A program made the position numbers and the translations under genes. This document shows positions 44,340-57,104 of a stretch of 64,000 bases of DNA, piece by piece. The notes under the pieces were generated by a model. That model was not told the origin of the DNA, made no database searches, and saw nothing but the letters and a program-made list of their open reading frames with translations. Location of the stretch: NCBI GenBank assembly GCA_036971615.1, contig JAYKKR010000037.1, forward strand, positions 186,001 to 250,000. The letters run 5' to 3'. Origin of the DNA: Amyloporia xantha (lineage: Eukaryota > Basidiomycota > Agaricomycetes > Polyporales > Adustoporiaceae). Numbering within the stretch: position 1 is the stretch's first letter; each line of letters opens with the position of its first letter.

Positions 44340-44590
44340 GTTTGAGGCCTTGGACTAGACGTTCGTAAAGAGGCCACGGCCTGTCCCATCCATGATATAT
44401 TATCTACATGGTCTTTGAGTGTATCTCTCGAGCTGGGATGACTGATAACACTGCCCACGAATTTAATCTATGGAATTCATGGTCAAGATAGAGACGGCTG
44501 GGCCTTCGGTTGTACAAGGGCTTCCCGTCCAGGTCAAACGTGGTTGGGAGAGGCCCCGTATCGTCGTAGCCTGCCGAGGATGACGGATGA
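44340..44590 (-). pseudogene. DOPA dioxygenase remnant
   Basis: Reading the minus strand, an N-terminal part like the two neighbours (GYDDTGPLPTTFDLDGKPLY) is followed directly by a C-terminal part (AVLSVIPARE, then, in a shifted frame, DNISWMGQ and a Ser/Pro tail). These correspond to the LSVLVHPNT and LMSWMG blocks. The middle exons with PHPV..FEV are absent. The copy has an internal deletion and frame changes and cannot be an active enzyme. Confidence 0.65.
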
Positions 44591-45342
44591 AGCACAGTCA
44601 CAACAAACTCGAAAGTTATCACAATTGACCACAAGAATAGGTGATGGTATGTGACAAACTATACCGGCATTGTTTTGTATCCTGGCGAAATGATGTATGG
44701 ACACTCTGCACTCAGTTGCGTCGTGTCGGCACGGTCGTGCAAGCTCTAAATGCAGAATCAGTACCCCGCCGACACAGTCGGTCCCAAATTGATACACAGG
44801 AGTGAAGATGGCACGTCCTGACAGTTCTCCATATTACAGGACGGGCGTTCGCGAAATCACTCCGCAGTCCACTACGAAGTCTTGCGCAGAATGCCTGTTC
44901 CGCAGACCCGTCGTTTGCACATGTCCCGGAGGCTGAGGTGCCGAACGTTAGCTTGAACCTATGAATAAGCCGTATCAGTAATAGTGCCTTCTCCCGCAAT
45001 GAGGCAAGGAAGTACCTTGTCAGCTTCCCTAACCTTGTTTTTGTTCCCTCCTATCATGAGTCAAATATTGGAAGTATGATGTGTCACACAGACCCAGAAA
45101 CCGAGATCATAAAGAAGTCAAGTCCAATTTGTTAGAGGAGGCTAGCAGACTAGCAGTCAAGACATCCGGTAACTGGGACAGCATATACGCACGCGGGGCG
45201 ACCACAGGCTGATCAGCGGAGAACCAAGGAAATGCAATGAAGAGGCCATGTAATCCATAGGTATGACATCGAGAGGTGCGGCAATCTACATGGGAGGAAG
45301 TGACAGCGTAGCAGGGCATCATGATGGTGTGATCGGACCGAG
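44591..45342. other. Intergenic region
   Basis: No supported gene. Confidence 0.4.
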
Positions 45343-46074
45343 CTAAAAACGGGGGCTCGGCTTCAACCTCTCAGTCAGCACAGGATACGGTCTGCCCATC
45401 CACGACATTAGTTCCGTATGATCCTGCAGAGAGTTGCCAGTATTGGGATGTATGAGGACTCTGTAGCCTACCCTTAGTACGCTTCAAAAGGATGCAAATC
45501 GAACTGGAAAATACGTACGAACATGGTCCCCGGTTCACAGTGAGCCACGAGAAAAACGCGCCTGTCTGATGGGGCGTAAAGGTATTGACTTCGAACATCG
45601 CAACTGGGTGGGGTCCTACAAGCACAGAAGATAAGACATAGGGCCGCTGGGTATTCGCCTAAGAGCTACCGACCGATCGGTTTGTCCCACAGCTTGTAGA
45701 TGCGGAGCTGAGCGAGCAGGTCAGAAGGGTATGATATACAGGTGGACTTCTGCACTCACTTCGGGGAATTCCCTCCTCACACGTTCATGCAACTCCTTGG
45801 CGTACGATGCCTCGGTTTCGCTGTGTTGCATATAGTAGACTATGCGTCACGATTGTAGATGTGTATATCAGTCTCTTTATTCGAAGCTTCCTGCGACATT
45901 TTGCTCACTGTGAAAGTCGAACCCATTATTGGAGGAATCTATCGGCTTCGGAAACTCGTCGTATGCAGCCGAACGCCGGCCTGGCGGATTGTACAGTGAC
46001 TTGCCATCAGGGTTGATTGTTGTAGGAAGGGGTTCTGCATTCTCGTATCCTTCCAGGGGTGATTTCCAAGTCAT
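45343..46074 (-). CDS. DOPA 4,5-dioxygenase family protein, copy 2
   Basis: Same exon plan as the copy at 41319-42048. ATG 46074 opens MTWKSPLEGYENAEPLPTT. Later exons give NNGFDFH, YYMQHSETEASYAKELHER, PHPVAMFEVNTFTPHQTGA, FFSWLTVNRGPCS and then SVLIHPNT...DHTELMSWMG, reached by a splice ending ctacag near 45468. The stop is TAG at 45345-45343. All the putative metal-binding histidines are kept. Predicted to be a cytosolic extradiol-type ring-cleaving enzyme of unknown substrate. Divergent from MZT1. Confidence 0.82.
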
Positions 46075-46449
46075 GATGCGCGGTGTGCCGGTCGCGGTCA
46101 GATACTAGGTTCCAGCAACACTTTAGGAGATGTAACGACCCGAGCACGCTCGACCCATCTGTACTTGTAGTAGCCCAATGAAGTCATTACAAAGCATGTG
46201 TATTCTGGCTTACGCTCTGCTTACGATTGCTTGCATAGTATGTCGTCAGTTGGCGAGAATGGTTCCCGTGTGCACAGTTTCGGAGAATCACTGCCGCTGA
46301 GTCATGTGAACACGACGCGTCGAGTCGCGTCTTACCACCAGGTTCGCCGTCGCCCACGACAACAATAATCACCGGTCAGTGACATGATATCGTGTTTTGA
46401 CTGTAAGAGAGCTGAAATGAGCGAGTCTTTGAAAATCAGCCGAGGAAAG
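46075..46449. other. Divergent intergenic region
   Basis: Promoter space between the second DOPA dioxygenase gene and MZT1. An in-frame ATG at 46417 lies upstream of the MZT1 start chosen here. Confidence 0.45.
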
Positions 46450-46786
46450 ATGTCTTCAAGGGAATCAGATAGAATCACGTCGGCGCAACAAACTCTGGAC
46501 AGTGAGTCTCGAGACTGTTCATCCCAGGCTGCCATCACTTGGCTTAGATGCGCCGCCGTCAGCCCTGTACGACATATCACAATTATTGAACACACAGCTC
46601 GACAAGGAGACTCTTGCGACTTGCGTTGGTATGATCGAAAGCGGCGTGAATCCAGAGGCGCTCGCGGTGAGCGCAGTCCATAAGAGGACTGTAATGGATA
46701 TCATCTGACTTCACGCAGGCAGTTATACAGGAACTGCGCAGAGAAAGCCAAGCAATATCCGCACAGCCAAAATTGAATGGGCGATA
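46450..46786 (+). CDS. MZT1: Mitotic-spindle organizing protein 1 (MOZART1)
   Basis: Small subunit that recruits and activates the gamma-tubulin complex at microtubule-organising centres. Exons 46450-46501, 46548-46666 and 46719-46786. The core reads [20 protein letters not shown], then [15 protein letters not shown], and [10 protein letters not shown] across the last intron, matching MOZART1 (..LLNTGLD..TL..CV.L.E.G.NPEALA.V..ELR). About 78 residues, the usual length. ATG 46417 is in frame and would add 11 residues; the downstream start better fits family length. Confidence 0.9.
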
Positions 46787-47120
46787 GATGGTCGTGGACT
46801 ACGTTGGGACTGTGGGCAACGTATTGAATGAGGACTCTGCGCTTGATTGCAATTGTAAATCATAGAGTTACGCACAGGACTCGCTGCAGGCATGGTATGC
46901 AACCTTTTCGCATTGCACTCCTGTTACCTTATCGCAAGCGCAGTAATTACAACGAAACTTGAAAGTACTCTATCGTTCCCAGCATTTGCCACAATTTCAG
47001 CCACAAAGTGGCGTCAGTTTAGGCGGAGTTGAATCTGACTTTCAACAGGGCCGCAATTGCTGATATTGGTCATCGAGTCTGGCACGACTGTCTACCACCA
47101 TCTCTCTGAGTCTCATCACC
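46787..47120. other. MZT1-HSH155 intergenic region
   Basis: No gene seen; contains the promoter of the splicing-factor gene. Confidence 0.5.
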
Positions 47121-50100
47121 ATGGCTTCACCTAATTCCCCGAGACTGATCGACTCATTCACTGCACCGAGGGAGGTTTTGCAAGAGTTTGCGGACCTCGC
47201 GGAGGAAGAGAATGTTGACCCTTTCGCCGAGACAGCTTCCAAGCGCCAGATCGCTTCACGCCAGTCAGACTACCATAACCGTCGTTTCAACCGCACGGCC
47301 CTCGAGAGCGACGATGCTTTCAAGGCCGCCGAGGAGGGGAAAGACGTTGAGGGGGGTTACAAGGATGCTATGAGGCTACAGAGGCTGGAGAAGGAGGAAG
47401 AGAGGGTCAAGCGGGCGATTGAGGAGAAAGAGAAGCAGGCACGGGAGGAGGGCAAGGCGAAGATGGATTTGGACAAGACGCCGCCGCGGGCAGAGATCGA
47501 AGCGGCGGCGAAGGAACTTGCAGGGATGAAGCGCAAACGGAGATGGGACGTCCTTGAGCCTGACGATAAGGAGAATAAGGACACGAAGGGCGGTGAGTGG
47601 TCCAAGGAAGCTCTCGAGGAGGCTGCACCTAAGAAGCGCCGCTCTCGTTGGGATGCGACACCTGCGGATGTCAATGCTGTTGGCGAAACACCCAAGAGGT
47701 CGCGGTGGGATCAGACTCCGGCCGCAAACACTCAGGATGTACCCATGACTCCAATCATCATGAATGCCCCCGGCTTCATGCAGGAGGACAAGCACAACCG
47801 ATACCTTACGGACGAAGAGCTGGACGCCATTCTTCCTGCTAGTGGATACGCCATCGTTACACCGCCGCCTGGTTACGCCCCTTTAGTTCGTCCTCCCAAG
47901 TTTGCGACGCCCGTTACGGAAGTGGGCGGTTTCCAAATTCAGGAGAGTTCAGACGCTGCAGCCATGGCAGCGGCCGCTGGTCTGGCTCCAGAATTGCCGA
48001 CAGAGATTCCGGGCGTCGGGAGTCTTGCGTTCTTTAAGGCAGAAGACGCACAATACTTCGCCAAAATTCTCAAGGAGGAGGATGAGACGGAGTTGTCTGT
48101 TGATGAGATGAAGGAGCGCAAAATCATGCGTCTCCTTTTGAAAATCAAGAACGGTACGCCTCCCGTTCGCAAAACTGCCCTTCGACAGATTACCGACAAA
48201 GCTCGTGAATTCGGGGCTGGTCCTCTGTTCGACAAGATTTTGCCACTGCTCATGGAACGCACGCTCGAGGACCAAGAACGTCACCTACTCGTCAAAGTCA
48301 TCGACCGTGTCTTGTACAAGCTCGATGATCTCGTGCGTCCTTATGTCCATAAAATTCTCGTCGTCATCGAGCCGCTCCTGATTGACGAAGACTACTACGC
48401 CCGTGTCGAAGGTCGGGAGATCATCTCGAACCTGTCGAAGGCAGCCGGTCTCGCTCACATGATTTCCACCATGCGACCTGATATCGACCATGCCGACGAG
48501 TATGTGCGTAATACCACGGCTCGTGCATTCTCGGTTGTTGCTTCTGCTCTCGGTATCCCATCCCTCCTGCCATTCCTGAAAGCCGTCTGCAGGAGTAAGA
48601 AATCGTGGCAGGCTCGCCATACCGGTATCCGTATCGTTCAGCAAATCGCTATCATGATGGGGTGTGCCGTCCTTCCTCATCTCCGTAACCTCGTCGATTG
48701 TATCGCTCACGGACTTCAAGATGAGCAGCAGAAAGTCCGGACGATGACTGCACTCGGCCTCGCCGCGCTTGCGGAAGCCGCCGCTCCATACGGTATTGAA
48801 TCTTTCGACAACGTTCTCAAGCCACTTTGGGTTGGTATCCGGCTGCACCGCGGGAAGAGTCTTGCCGCTTTCCTCAAAGCCATTGGTTTCATTCTGCCCT
48901 TGATGGATCCCGAATATGTCTCCTACTACATCAAGGAGGTCACCATCATTCTTATTCGTGAATTCCAGACATCGGACGAGGAGATGAAGAAGATTGTACT
49001 TAAAGTCGTTCAGCAGTGTGCGGCCACCGAGGGTGTCACGCCTCAGTACATCAAGCAAGACATTTTACCCGACTTCTTCAAGGCCTTCTGGGTCCGTCGG
49101 ATGGCTCTCGACCGGAGGAACTACAGGCAAGTCGTTGAAACCACTGTCGAGTTGGCGCAGAAGTCCGGCGTCGCGGAGATCGTGGGCCGAATTGTCAACG
49201 AGCTCAAGGATGAGGCCGAGCCGTACCGTAAAATGGTCATGGAGACGATCACGAAAGTGGTTGCCTCGCTCGGTGCTTCTGATATCGACGAACGCCTCGA
49301 AGTCCGGTTAGTCGACGGTATCATTTACTCCTTCCAGGAGCAGACCACGGAGGATCAGGTTATGTTGGATGGCTTTGGCACGGTTGTCAATGCATTAGGC
49401 AAGTGATCATTAACTTCAGTACATAAATGTTTCTAATCCACTCCGCTTTGTAGGCATTCGCGTCAAACCATATCTGACGCAGATCGTTTCTACCATTCTT
49501 TGGCGTCTCAACAACAAGAGCGCCAAGGTTCGTCAGCAAGCGGCCGATCTCACCACTCGTCTGGCCGTCGTTATCAAACAATGTGGAGAGGACCAGTTGC
49601 TCAGCAAACTCGGATTGGTTCTTTTCGAGCAGCTCGGTGAAGAATATCCAGACACGCTCGGTAGTATCATTGCTGCCGAAGGTGCTATCGCTAACGTTGT
49701 GGGTATGACTCAGATGAATCCCCCTGTGAAGGATCTCCGTAAGTCACTCAACTCCTTGTTTGTCTCGCTTCGTTGACTGATCTATTCTTGCAGTGCCTCG
49801 TATGACCCCTATTCTTCGTAACCGACATGAGAAAGTGCAGGAGGCTACCATCAACTTGATCGGCCGTATTGGTACGCGGTTCATTATAAACATTTTGGAA
49901 TAAAATACTGATTTCCATTTACAGCTGATCGCGGCGCAGAGTTCGTTCCTGCGAGGGAGTGGATGCGTATTTGCTTCGAATTGCTTGACCTACTGAAAGC
50001 TCACAAAAAGGGTATCCGACGAGCGGCCGTGAACTCATTCGGTTATATCGCCAAGAGTTTGGGTCCTCAAGATGTACTGCAAGTCCTGCTGACGAACTTG

Positions 50101-50773
50101 CGTGTTCAAGAACGTCAGAGTCGTGTCTGCAGCACTGTGGCGATCGCTATCGTTGCGGAAACTTGCGGTCCTTTCACGTGTATCCCAGCAATCTTGAACG
50201 AATATCGCACAGCTGAACTGAACGTTAGGACCGGCTGTTTAAAGGCGCTCTCCTTTGTCTTCGAATATGTCGGACCGCAGTCGGCATATTATGCGGATTC
50301 GGTGGTCACAATGCTAGAAGATGCCTTGACGGATCGTGATCTCGTGCACCGTCAAACTGCTAGCACAATTGTCAAGCATCTCGCTCTTGGTGTTGCCGGC
50401 CTTGGCTGCGAAGATTCGATGCTTCACTTGATGAATCTTGTGTGGCCCAACTGCTTCGAGACATCTCCTCACGTTATTGGTGCTGTTATGGAGGCGGTTG
50501 AGTCGATGCGGGTCACTCTTGGGCCTGGCGTGTTGTTGAGCTACATTTTACAAGGCCTCTTCCATCCTGCGCGAAAAGTCCGCGAGGTAAGTAACTTCGT
50601 ACTTTCTCAGTGACGTCACATCGCTGATACGACATCGACAGGTATACTGGCGTATTTATAACTCACTTTATCTTGGTGCTGAGGATGCCCTTGTACCCTT
50701 CTATCCTGATCTCGGAGAACTCAGCGAAGGCCAGAATGTGTATGACCGACATCCTTTGCAGATGTTTATCTAG
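47121..50773 (+). CDS. HSH155: Splicing factor 3B subunit 1 (SF3b155)
   Basis: Core subunit of the U2 snRNP SF3b complex that clamps the branch site. Exons 47121-49398, 49454-49738, 49794-49871, 49925-50586 and 50642-50773. The N-terminus has RWD/RWDxTP repeats (SRWDATP, SRWDQTP) of the kind bound by SF3b/SF1 partners. From about residue 330 it is a HEAT-repeat solenoid with [97 protein letters not shown] and [20 protein letters not shown]. The first intron starts with GC (gcaagt at 49399), a GC-AG intron. No frame break. The stop is TAG 50771-50773. Confidence 0.96.
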
Positions 50774-50965
50774 TTCCTGTACTACGTAGAATGTGTCTAA
50801 TGTGTAATGATAGTGCTTTCGTTTCTCGATTTGCTTTTAATGCGAAACATCAGGTTGAGAGAGGTATTTAGAGGACTCGTGTCGGCCCTCATTCTGGTCT
50901 CAAACGAAGCAGTACATTGATAGGAACAGAACAGGGTTGACATTAAATATCCCAACAGCAAAAGA

Positions 50966-53900
50966 TCATGAACCGCCTGTCAGCCCCGGCGGGAACCCAT
51001 TGAAATCTACTTGTTCTTGGATGCTACGCCCATCCACGGAGTAGGATATCCGCAATCGTAGTCGTACATTGGCCTAAACATGTTAGGTAAGTCATCAAGT
51101 CGTTTATAACATTTGAATGTCAACTCACCCCAACTGGTGCCATCACGCGCATTTGCTGCGTTTCTACAGCACCGGGTCGTACATCCGGATTTGACATGGG
51201 AAGCATTTGCAATTGTTGCGACTGACAATATGATCAGGTAAACGATAACGGAAACTGGATCTCGCGTTAGCACCAACCTTTGGAACTGCAGCTTGGAAGT
51301 TGAGCCCGGTCACCAGTGCGCTGCCCGTTGCCTGGAATCTTGCTAAAATATTGACGACACCGGGCCGTGTTGGCGACGTCTGCGGTGTCAGCGTCACCTT
51401 CAGTTCGTTCTTGTCGTATGCTGGGTATGCGGTCAAGCGGGGCTGTGCAGGCTGTGGTGGAGGCGGTGTTTGTGTTTGCGTCAGATTGAAAGCGGATGAG
51501 GCGGGCTGGACGCCGTTGGATGCCGCTGCAAACGGCATTGGCTGAGGAGAAGCAGAAGCGGGTACTGGACTAGGCGCAGAGGGAGAGTCGAACAGACCCA
51601 GAATGTCTTGTACAGTGGTGTTCTTCTGACTCGGTGCAGGTGCGGGAGATGCTGCTGCTGGTGTTGATGAGCTGCCGAAGATCTCCGCGAGAAGGTCTTG
51701 ATTGCTTGGTGCTACGGCGGCTGCATGACCGTTTACCGGCTGCGCACTTCCGGATGGTATTTCGTCGCCAAGAAGATCACCCTGAGAACGCAAAGGTAGT
51801 CATAATTAACACGGGTCTGCACTACAGAAAGGAGATACCGTACATCCTTGCTGGGCTGTACAGAACCAACTGGCTTGTTCTCACTGACTGTGTGACCGTT
51901 AGAGTGGATTGATGAACATGCCAGAAGATCAATACTCACCAACTCCCATCACGGTCGCCTTCAGCTCGGGTGGAGGCATGCGCTCCAAAACGCCAGCGCG
52001 GACATCAAGATTGAAGAGGCTAGCGAATTCCACGGCTCGCTGCTGTATCTCGAGCTCGGGGCTAGTCGTGAAGGAATGAAGAATGTTGTCTATTCTCTCT
52101 TGCTGTGCGGGCGACGTGGTTGGCCGTGACGATATCTTGGTGATTGCTGTAAGGACAAACTGTCGCGTGAGGTAGTTGGCGTAGGGAGAGTCGATGATGG
52201 AGAGTAGGAGATCGACGAGTTCTACATCAGTGATCTAGCGGATTGATGAACGTTGTCAATATCGTTCGTCTGACGGGATCGTCCGTTTACTTACCCGTTT
52301 CGGCTGGTCCTCGTCAACCAAGCCGCCCTCGAGTAACACCTCACTGTACTCTCCAAGCACCCACGTCGCAGACAGTGTGAGGGACTCCTGGGATATATCT
52401 GTCCGCAACGAAGAGTACAATTTCGACGCCGTGTAAGCCTGGAGCTCGGGGGTATGTGCAACAAGGCGAATAAATGAAGACAAGATCTCTTCTCTCACGA
52501 AGTTGCCTGCCTGCATAAGCAATTCACGAAACCATCAGCGACATCGTAATATATCGTTGTAATCTGACCGCACCAGTTTGAGAACCCGAAGCACGGTGTC
52601 AATATGCCACCGCTTGTTGGGAGCGAACCGTTCCGCAGCTAAACATATTTGAGTAGTCATGCCTAACTTGAACTCGTCGTCGGCGACTTCGAGGAACGCG
52701 AGCAACTCTCGGATAAGCACTCGGACATTCTGCTCGTTGATGAGAGCGTACGAGAGCTCGAGTGCCCGCCGCCGGATCGAGATGTCACCATCACGCAGAC
52801 AATCGAGAATGATGTTACGGTGCCGCTGGACAGCGTTCGTGTCAATGGAGACAACTTTGTTTAGTGTATTCAGGGCGACATATCTATTTCGCGCGGGAGA
52901 ATTAGTGAGGAATAATAATCGCACGAGTGGGTATTGCTTGATGAGACGTACCGAATATTATTGTCACGGTTGCTAAGGAACTTGCCAAGGATGTTAATTG
53001 CCATGACCCGGAGCCCACTATCCGCCTCGATTTCGAGGACTGTCATGACCGTCTCGTACAAGATAGAGTTGCCGACATTCTTTGTTGAATCTGTATTCGT
53101 AGCTACCTAGAATGATCGATTAAGTATTATGAATGTATGAACGGCCATGGCATTGAGTCGTCATACCTGAGCTAGAATATCATTCATCGTTTCGCTCGCC
53201 TTCTCGTCGCCCTTGCCGAGTAGACGGAGAAGACGGAGGATCTTCACTTGCAAGAAGGGATCCGTGATACCCGACACATCGTGTTCGGGACTATAGCCTG
53301 TAGTCACCAGGGATTTTAAATGTCGCACAAGTAGCGGGACGGCCTGAGTGACCCGACATCAGTATGTACAGTCGTGCTAACAGAGAGAATCTGTACATTT
53401 CGGAATTCCTCCAGGCAGGTCGCATCAATTTGACACATTTCCGTGACGAGAGTAATGGCTGTGAGGAGGACACCATGGTTGCGGTCCGCGAGGAGATTCT
53501 TTGTTTTCGAGATGAAATGGTCTGCAAGGTCGGGCACTTTCCTTACGACACGCAGAGCACATAGAGATGCCTATGTCAACGTGTTAAGTTCGAACAGATT
53601 GATATGACGATGGCAGCGTAAACTCCGCACCTTCTTCCGGATGTATGTGTTACTTGAGCCCAGCAGCTTCTCGATCTCGTTAGCCAGATCACGAGACATC
53701 TCCTCAGATGCAATATCTGCAAAAGTGCACAGCGCAAGACCGACAGCATACATGTTTGCGTGGTTCATGTCACTAGTAGAGTAGCACAATAAGCACCTGG
53801 GCAGACATGGAGGGGACCACGCACTTCTTTAGCGAGTTGGTCACTAGCGTAAGGACTTCCTGACTCTCATCCAGCAGCAGCATTATGCCCAGGTATCCAA

Positions 53901-54245
53901 GACGTTTGTCGCCAAACCGAGGGCTCGCTACGAGCTTCAGACATTCCATCTGGCCAAAATGGGCCTCCGAGCCGAGCATGTGGATATAGAGCAGCTTTGC
54001 GACATTGTTATGCCTGGAATACGAGTCTTCTTCCCTAAACGAGGCCCGAATAGCAGCCGACTCTTGTTTGATGAGGGCGCGTTCATCTGCGACCGTCTGC
54101 TGGACTGAGCATGCTGCGCTTGGCAAGTGTGCGAGGTGCGCTCACCTTACAGGCCCGGATTCCCTTGATGAGGGCTGTTCAAGCCGTTAGCAGCATCCGA
54201 GAACAGGAAAGCAATGTGCATGCCTTTCAGATTATGATAGACCAT
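50966..54245 (-). CDS. APL4: AP-1 complex subunit gamma (gamma-adaptin)
   Basis: Large subunit of the clathrin adaptor AP-1, which sorts cargo at the trans-Golgi and endosomes. ATG 54245-54243 opens [17 protein letters not shown] across a GC-AG intron, then [40 protein letters not shown] and [20 protein letters not shown]. The trunk continues with [40 protein letters not shown] and [21 protein letters not shown] Pro/Ala/Ser-rich hinge (about 51400-51790) contains DLL- and NQDLL-type clathrin motifs. The gamma-ear follows ([40 protein letters not shown]), ending at TGA 50968-50966. About 12 introns. No frame break. Confidence 0.95.
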
Positions 54246-54449
54246 GCTAGCGACCTGGCCAGTGCCTTCACGCCAAGTTGTTCACACTGAGCCGTAGACT
54301 GTTCGCGCGCGCTTGCGGGGTGCGAGATCGGTGTGACAGGGAGTGTGACGAAACACGACGCGCGGTCACACTCACGTTCCCCCATCAGTGCCGCACCCGT
54401 ACCACAGATCTCTTTCCTCTACCATCCACCCTCATATATTGTTCCCAAC

Positions 54450-54884
54450 ATGTCTTCTCAATACCTAGGTGCAAACCTCCCATCTCCAATGGTGCAACTT
54501 CTTCAGGATGCTGGGATTACACGTGAAGTCCTAAACAGAGGCACCGAAGCAATGCGGCAATTTCTGACAGGCGAGCAAGCCGACCAAAGCCGCGTATTTG
54601 CTCCCACAACCGACAGGACTCGGTCTATGTCAATACAATCTCGTTCAAGAGGTAGATCTCGCGCCAGCTCATCCGCGAACGCGTCGGCTCTTGCACCGTC
54701 GCCTACGCCGCCTCGAACACCCGTAAAGGTCGAACCGGTTGAGAGCGCGTTTCCTGCTCGTCCATTGGACACGATGGAGATGATTATGGAGCTGAAGATG
54801 AGAGATAAAAGGGCACGCTTGAGTGCGTATTTGAATTTCTACAATATTGTCGTATCCAGGCTCACGGCACCACCTTCCCCATAG
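54450..54884 (+). CDS. Hypothetical Ser/Pro-rich protein
   Basis: Single exon of 144 codons starting MSSQYLGANLPSPMVQLLQD. It has a Ser/Arg-rich middle (SRSRGRSRASSSA), a TPPRTPVKVEP segment, and a helical C-terminus (MEMIMELKMRDKRARLSAYL). KVEP is the form of a sumoylation consensus (psi-K-x-E). No known domain. The upstream region is C/T-rich, and the start lies 204 bp from the divergent APL4 start. Confidence 0.6.
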   Translation: MSSQYLGANLPSPMVQLLQDAGITREVLNRGTEAMRQFLTGEQADQSRVFAPTTDRTRSMSIQSRSRGRSRASSSANASALAPSPTPPRTPVKVEPVESAFPARPLDTMEMIMELKMRDKRARLSAYLNFYNIVVSRLTAPPSP

Positions 54885-55099
54885 ACTCAGCCGCACAATC
54901 ACGCGACGCCCGACGCGTCCAGCAACCGCCTTCTGCGACATCATCGCGTAGCGTGACCCCACAAGTACGCGACACGTCCCTATCGATTTCTGATCGCGAA
55001 TGTTGACTGCGATATAAATAGGTCGCACCCGAAACGCCTCATCACTACAGATATTATAGCGAAAAAGTAGTGAGCGAGGCCCTGACGTCGCAGCCACTG

Positions 55100-57104
55100 A
55101 TGGTGAGGCTTAATGGATATTATTCTGCTTGGAAATTAACCAAGGTGGCCAAAGGCTGCATTCAACCCAGACGGCGCTTTGCCTCACACGCCTCAACAAG
55201 GGCCACGTTTTCAGCCACAGTTCAGGGCGCCCAGGCCACCTAGTACGCGTCCGGAAACACCATCTGGACGCAACATTTACTCTCTCACTCCCCATCGCCC
55301 CTCGCCATCTAGTCCTACCCGAATCGTGAACATTGTCTCTTCCCCAGGCCCAATGCGTTCTTCGCCTGCAGTTGAAGACGAAGAGGACGAACTGCCCTTC
55401 GTGCTGCCGCCTGGTCCATATTCGTCAGCAAAGCCCGACTTTGCTTACGCAGGCTTGATCGGCCAGGCGATTTTATCGTCTCCTCAGCATAGGCTTACTC
55501 TCCAGGACATATACGAGTGGATAACCACCGTATACCCCTACTACAAGCGCGGGGAGCAAACGTGGATGAACTCGGTCCGACATTGCCTCAGCACAATGGC
55601 TGTCTTCCGTAAAGTCCCCCGTGGCCGCTCGGAGGGCAAGAGTCTGTGGGCCATATTCGACGACGACGTCAATGCATTTGTGGGCGGCGGATTCCGGAAG
55701 AATCTGTGCGCCGATATGGTCAAGGCGGACAAGGACAAAGCGAGCAAACGTGGTCCGAAAAAGCGGGGCACCATGGACGAAATTATGATCAGGGATACCA
55801 AACGGCGAAAGAAAAATCAGGACGGGCCCGAGAGTGCCCAAGCTTCTGGGTCTCTTCCTCTTATACTTCCGGCACCGGTGTTGCCCCCATATTTTCCCGG
55901 GTTTCCTTCATCTGCACATCATCAACCTTACTACCAAGCGTACCCCCCTCCCCCGATTCCCGCGGATGTCATCTTCCCGCCATTGCCACCATCCTCTAAT
56001 TATCATCGCCTCACAGCAGCACAAGCTTCCACTTCGACTGCTGGAGAGGCGATGGGAGAAGAGCTGCGTGGCGGAGACCCGTCCCCTTCTGCGTCGTCGG
56101 TCCCGGCGCTGACGCCCAATTGTAGCTCGTCCTCGAGTCCACCCTTGTCCTCTCACGCCAGCATTGTTGACGCGGAAGCGCGATTTAGTCGATCGCCCTC
56201 GATGTCGTCACAGAATGGCAATGTCGCTCACTTTGAGGACGAGGACAAATATGCTGATTGGCTGCACAACGTTCCTTCTGTCGATGCGCTGAGCCCAGGC
56301 GCCACCCTTCTCAACCGCAAGCCTAAGAAAGCCAACAAGGGTAAAGGGCGCCAAGCTCGCCGGGTGCGTGTTTTTCTTTCCGTGAGATTGCTTATTTGCT
56401 GATTCTGTCAGACCATCACGCAGGAATTGCCTGCTCGACCGGGACCGATTGAGCGTCGGCTGCCGGCTGGAAAGCAGCGAGAAGCAGCGAGACGAGATCT
56501 GAGCACGCCTCCGCCCGACGATGAGCAGCTGCTTCCCGTGCCGTGCACTCCCCCGCGCCGGCCGTGCACACCGCCCCGCAGGCAGCGCATTACCAGCGGG
56601 GGTCTTCAGCTCTCACCGATCAAGACGCCCTTGTCGCACGCTGGGCTGCACATGAGCCCGTCGGCGAGCCTCGCGCACTACAAGGCGAACCTGGACCCCC
56701 CGCCCATCGCAATGTACCATCCATCGGCGCCGCTGCTAAACGTCCCTCTTGATGGCCCGAGGACCCCTCCACCTGCTGCATACCCAGAGGGTGTGCACAC
56801 GCCGTCGCGTAAGCGCGCCGGCCATGCATCTGGGTCGGACGCTCTGCCCATCACGTCGCCGTTCGCTCCAGTCACGCCGAAGCGGCATCCGCGCTCGGGG
56901 GGGATAGAGTCCCCGATGTTTACTCCTGGAGCATACCTTTACGACCCTCACGACCCCAGTGCGCTCCTTGACGAGGAGCTGTCCCGCCAGGTCCAAGAAA
57001 GCCCGGGGCTCTTCGGCAAGTCTCGCGCCCGGTCCTTTTATGGTGCACTGCTCTACGACAGCCCGACGGCGCCCAGCCCGGATACCTGGGAGCGCTTCTG
57101 GTGA
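55100..57104 (+). CDS. Forkhead (winged-helix) transcription factor
   Basis: Exon 1 is only ATG (55100-55102). After the intron 55103-55154, exon 2 begins AAFNPDGALPHTPQQG and runs to 56363; exon 3 is 56412-57104. The forkhead domain (about 55435-55660) reads KPDFAYAGLIGQAILSSP, RLTLQDIYEWITTVYPYY, EQTWMNSVRHCLSTMAVF, RKVPRGRSEGKSLWAIF. It is followed by a basic KRGPKKRG region, Pro/Ser-rich tracts and many SP/TP sites in exon 3. The recognition helix has Cys where most forkheads have Asn (RHNLS), so DNA preference may differ. Nuclear regulator; target genes unknown. Confidence 0.88.

Noticed and set aside
48285..49058. Minus-strand ORF of 257 codons
   Set aside because: Antisense shadow of the strongly conserved HEAT-repeat exon of HSH155.
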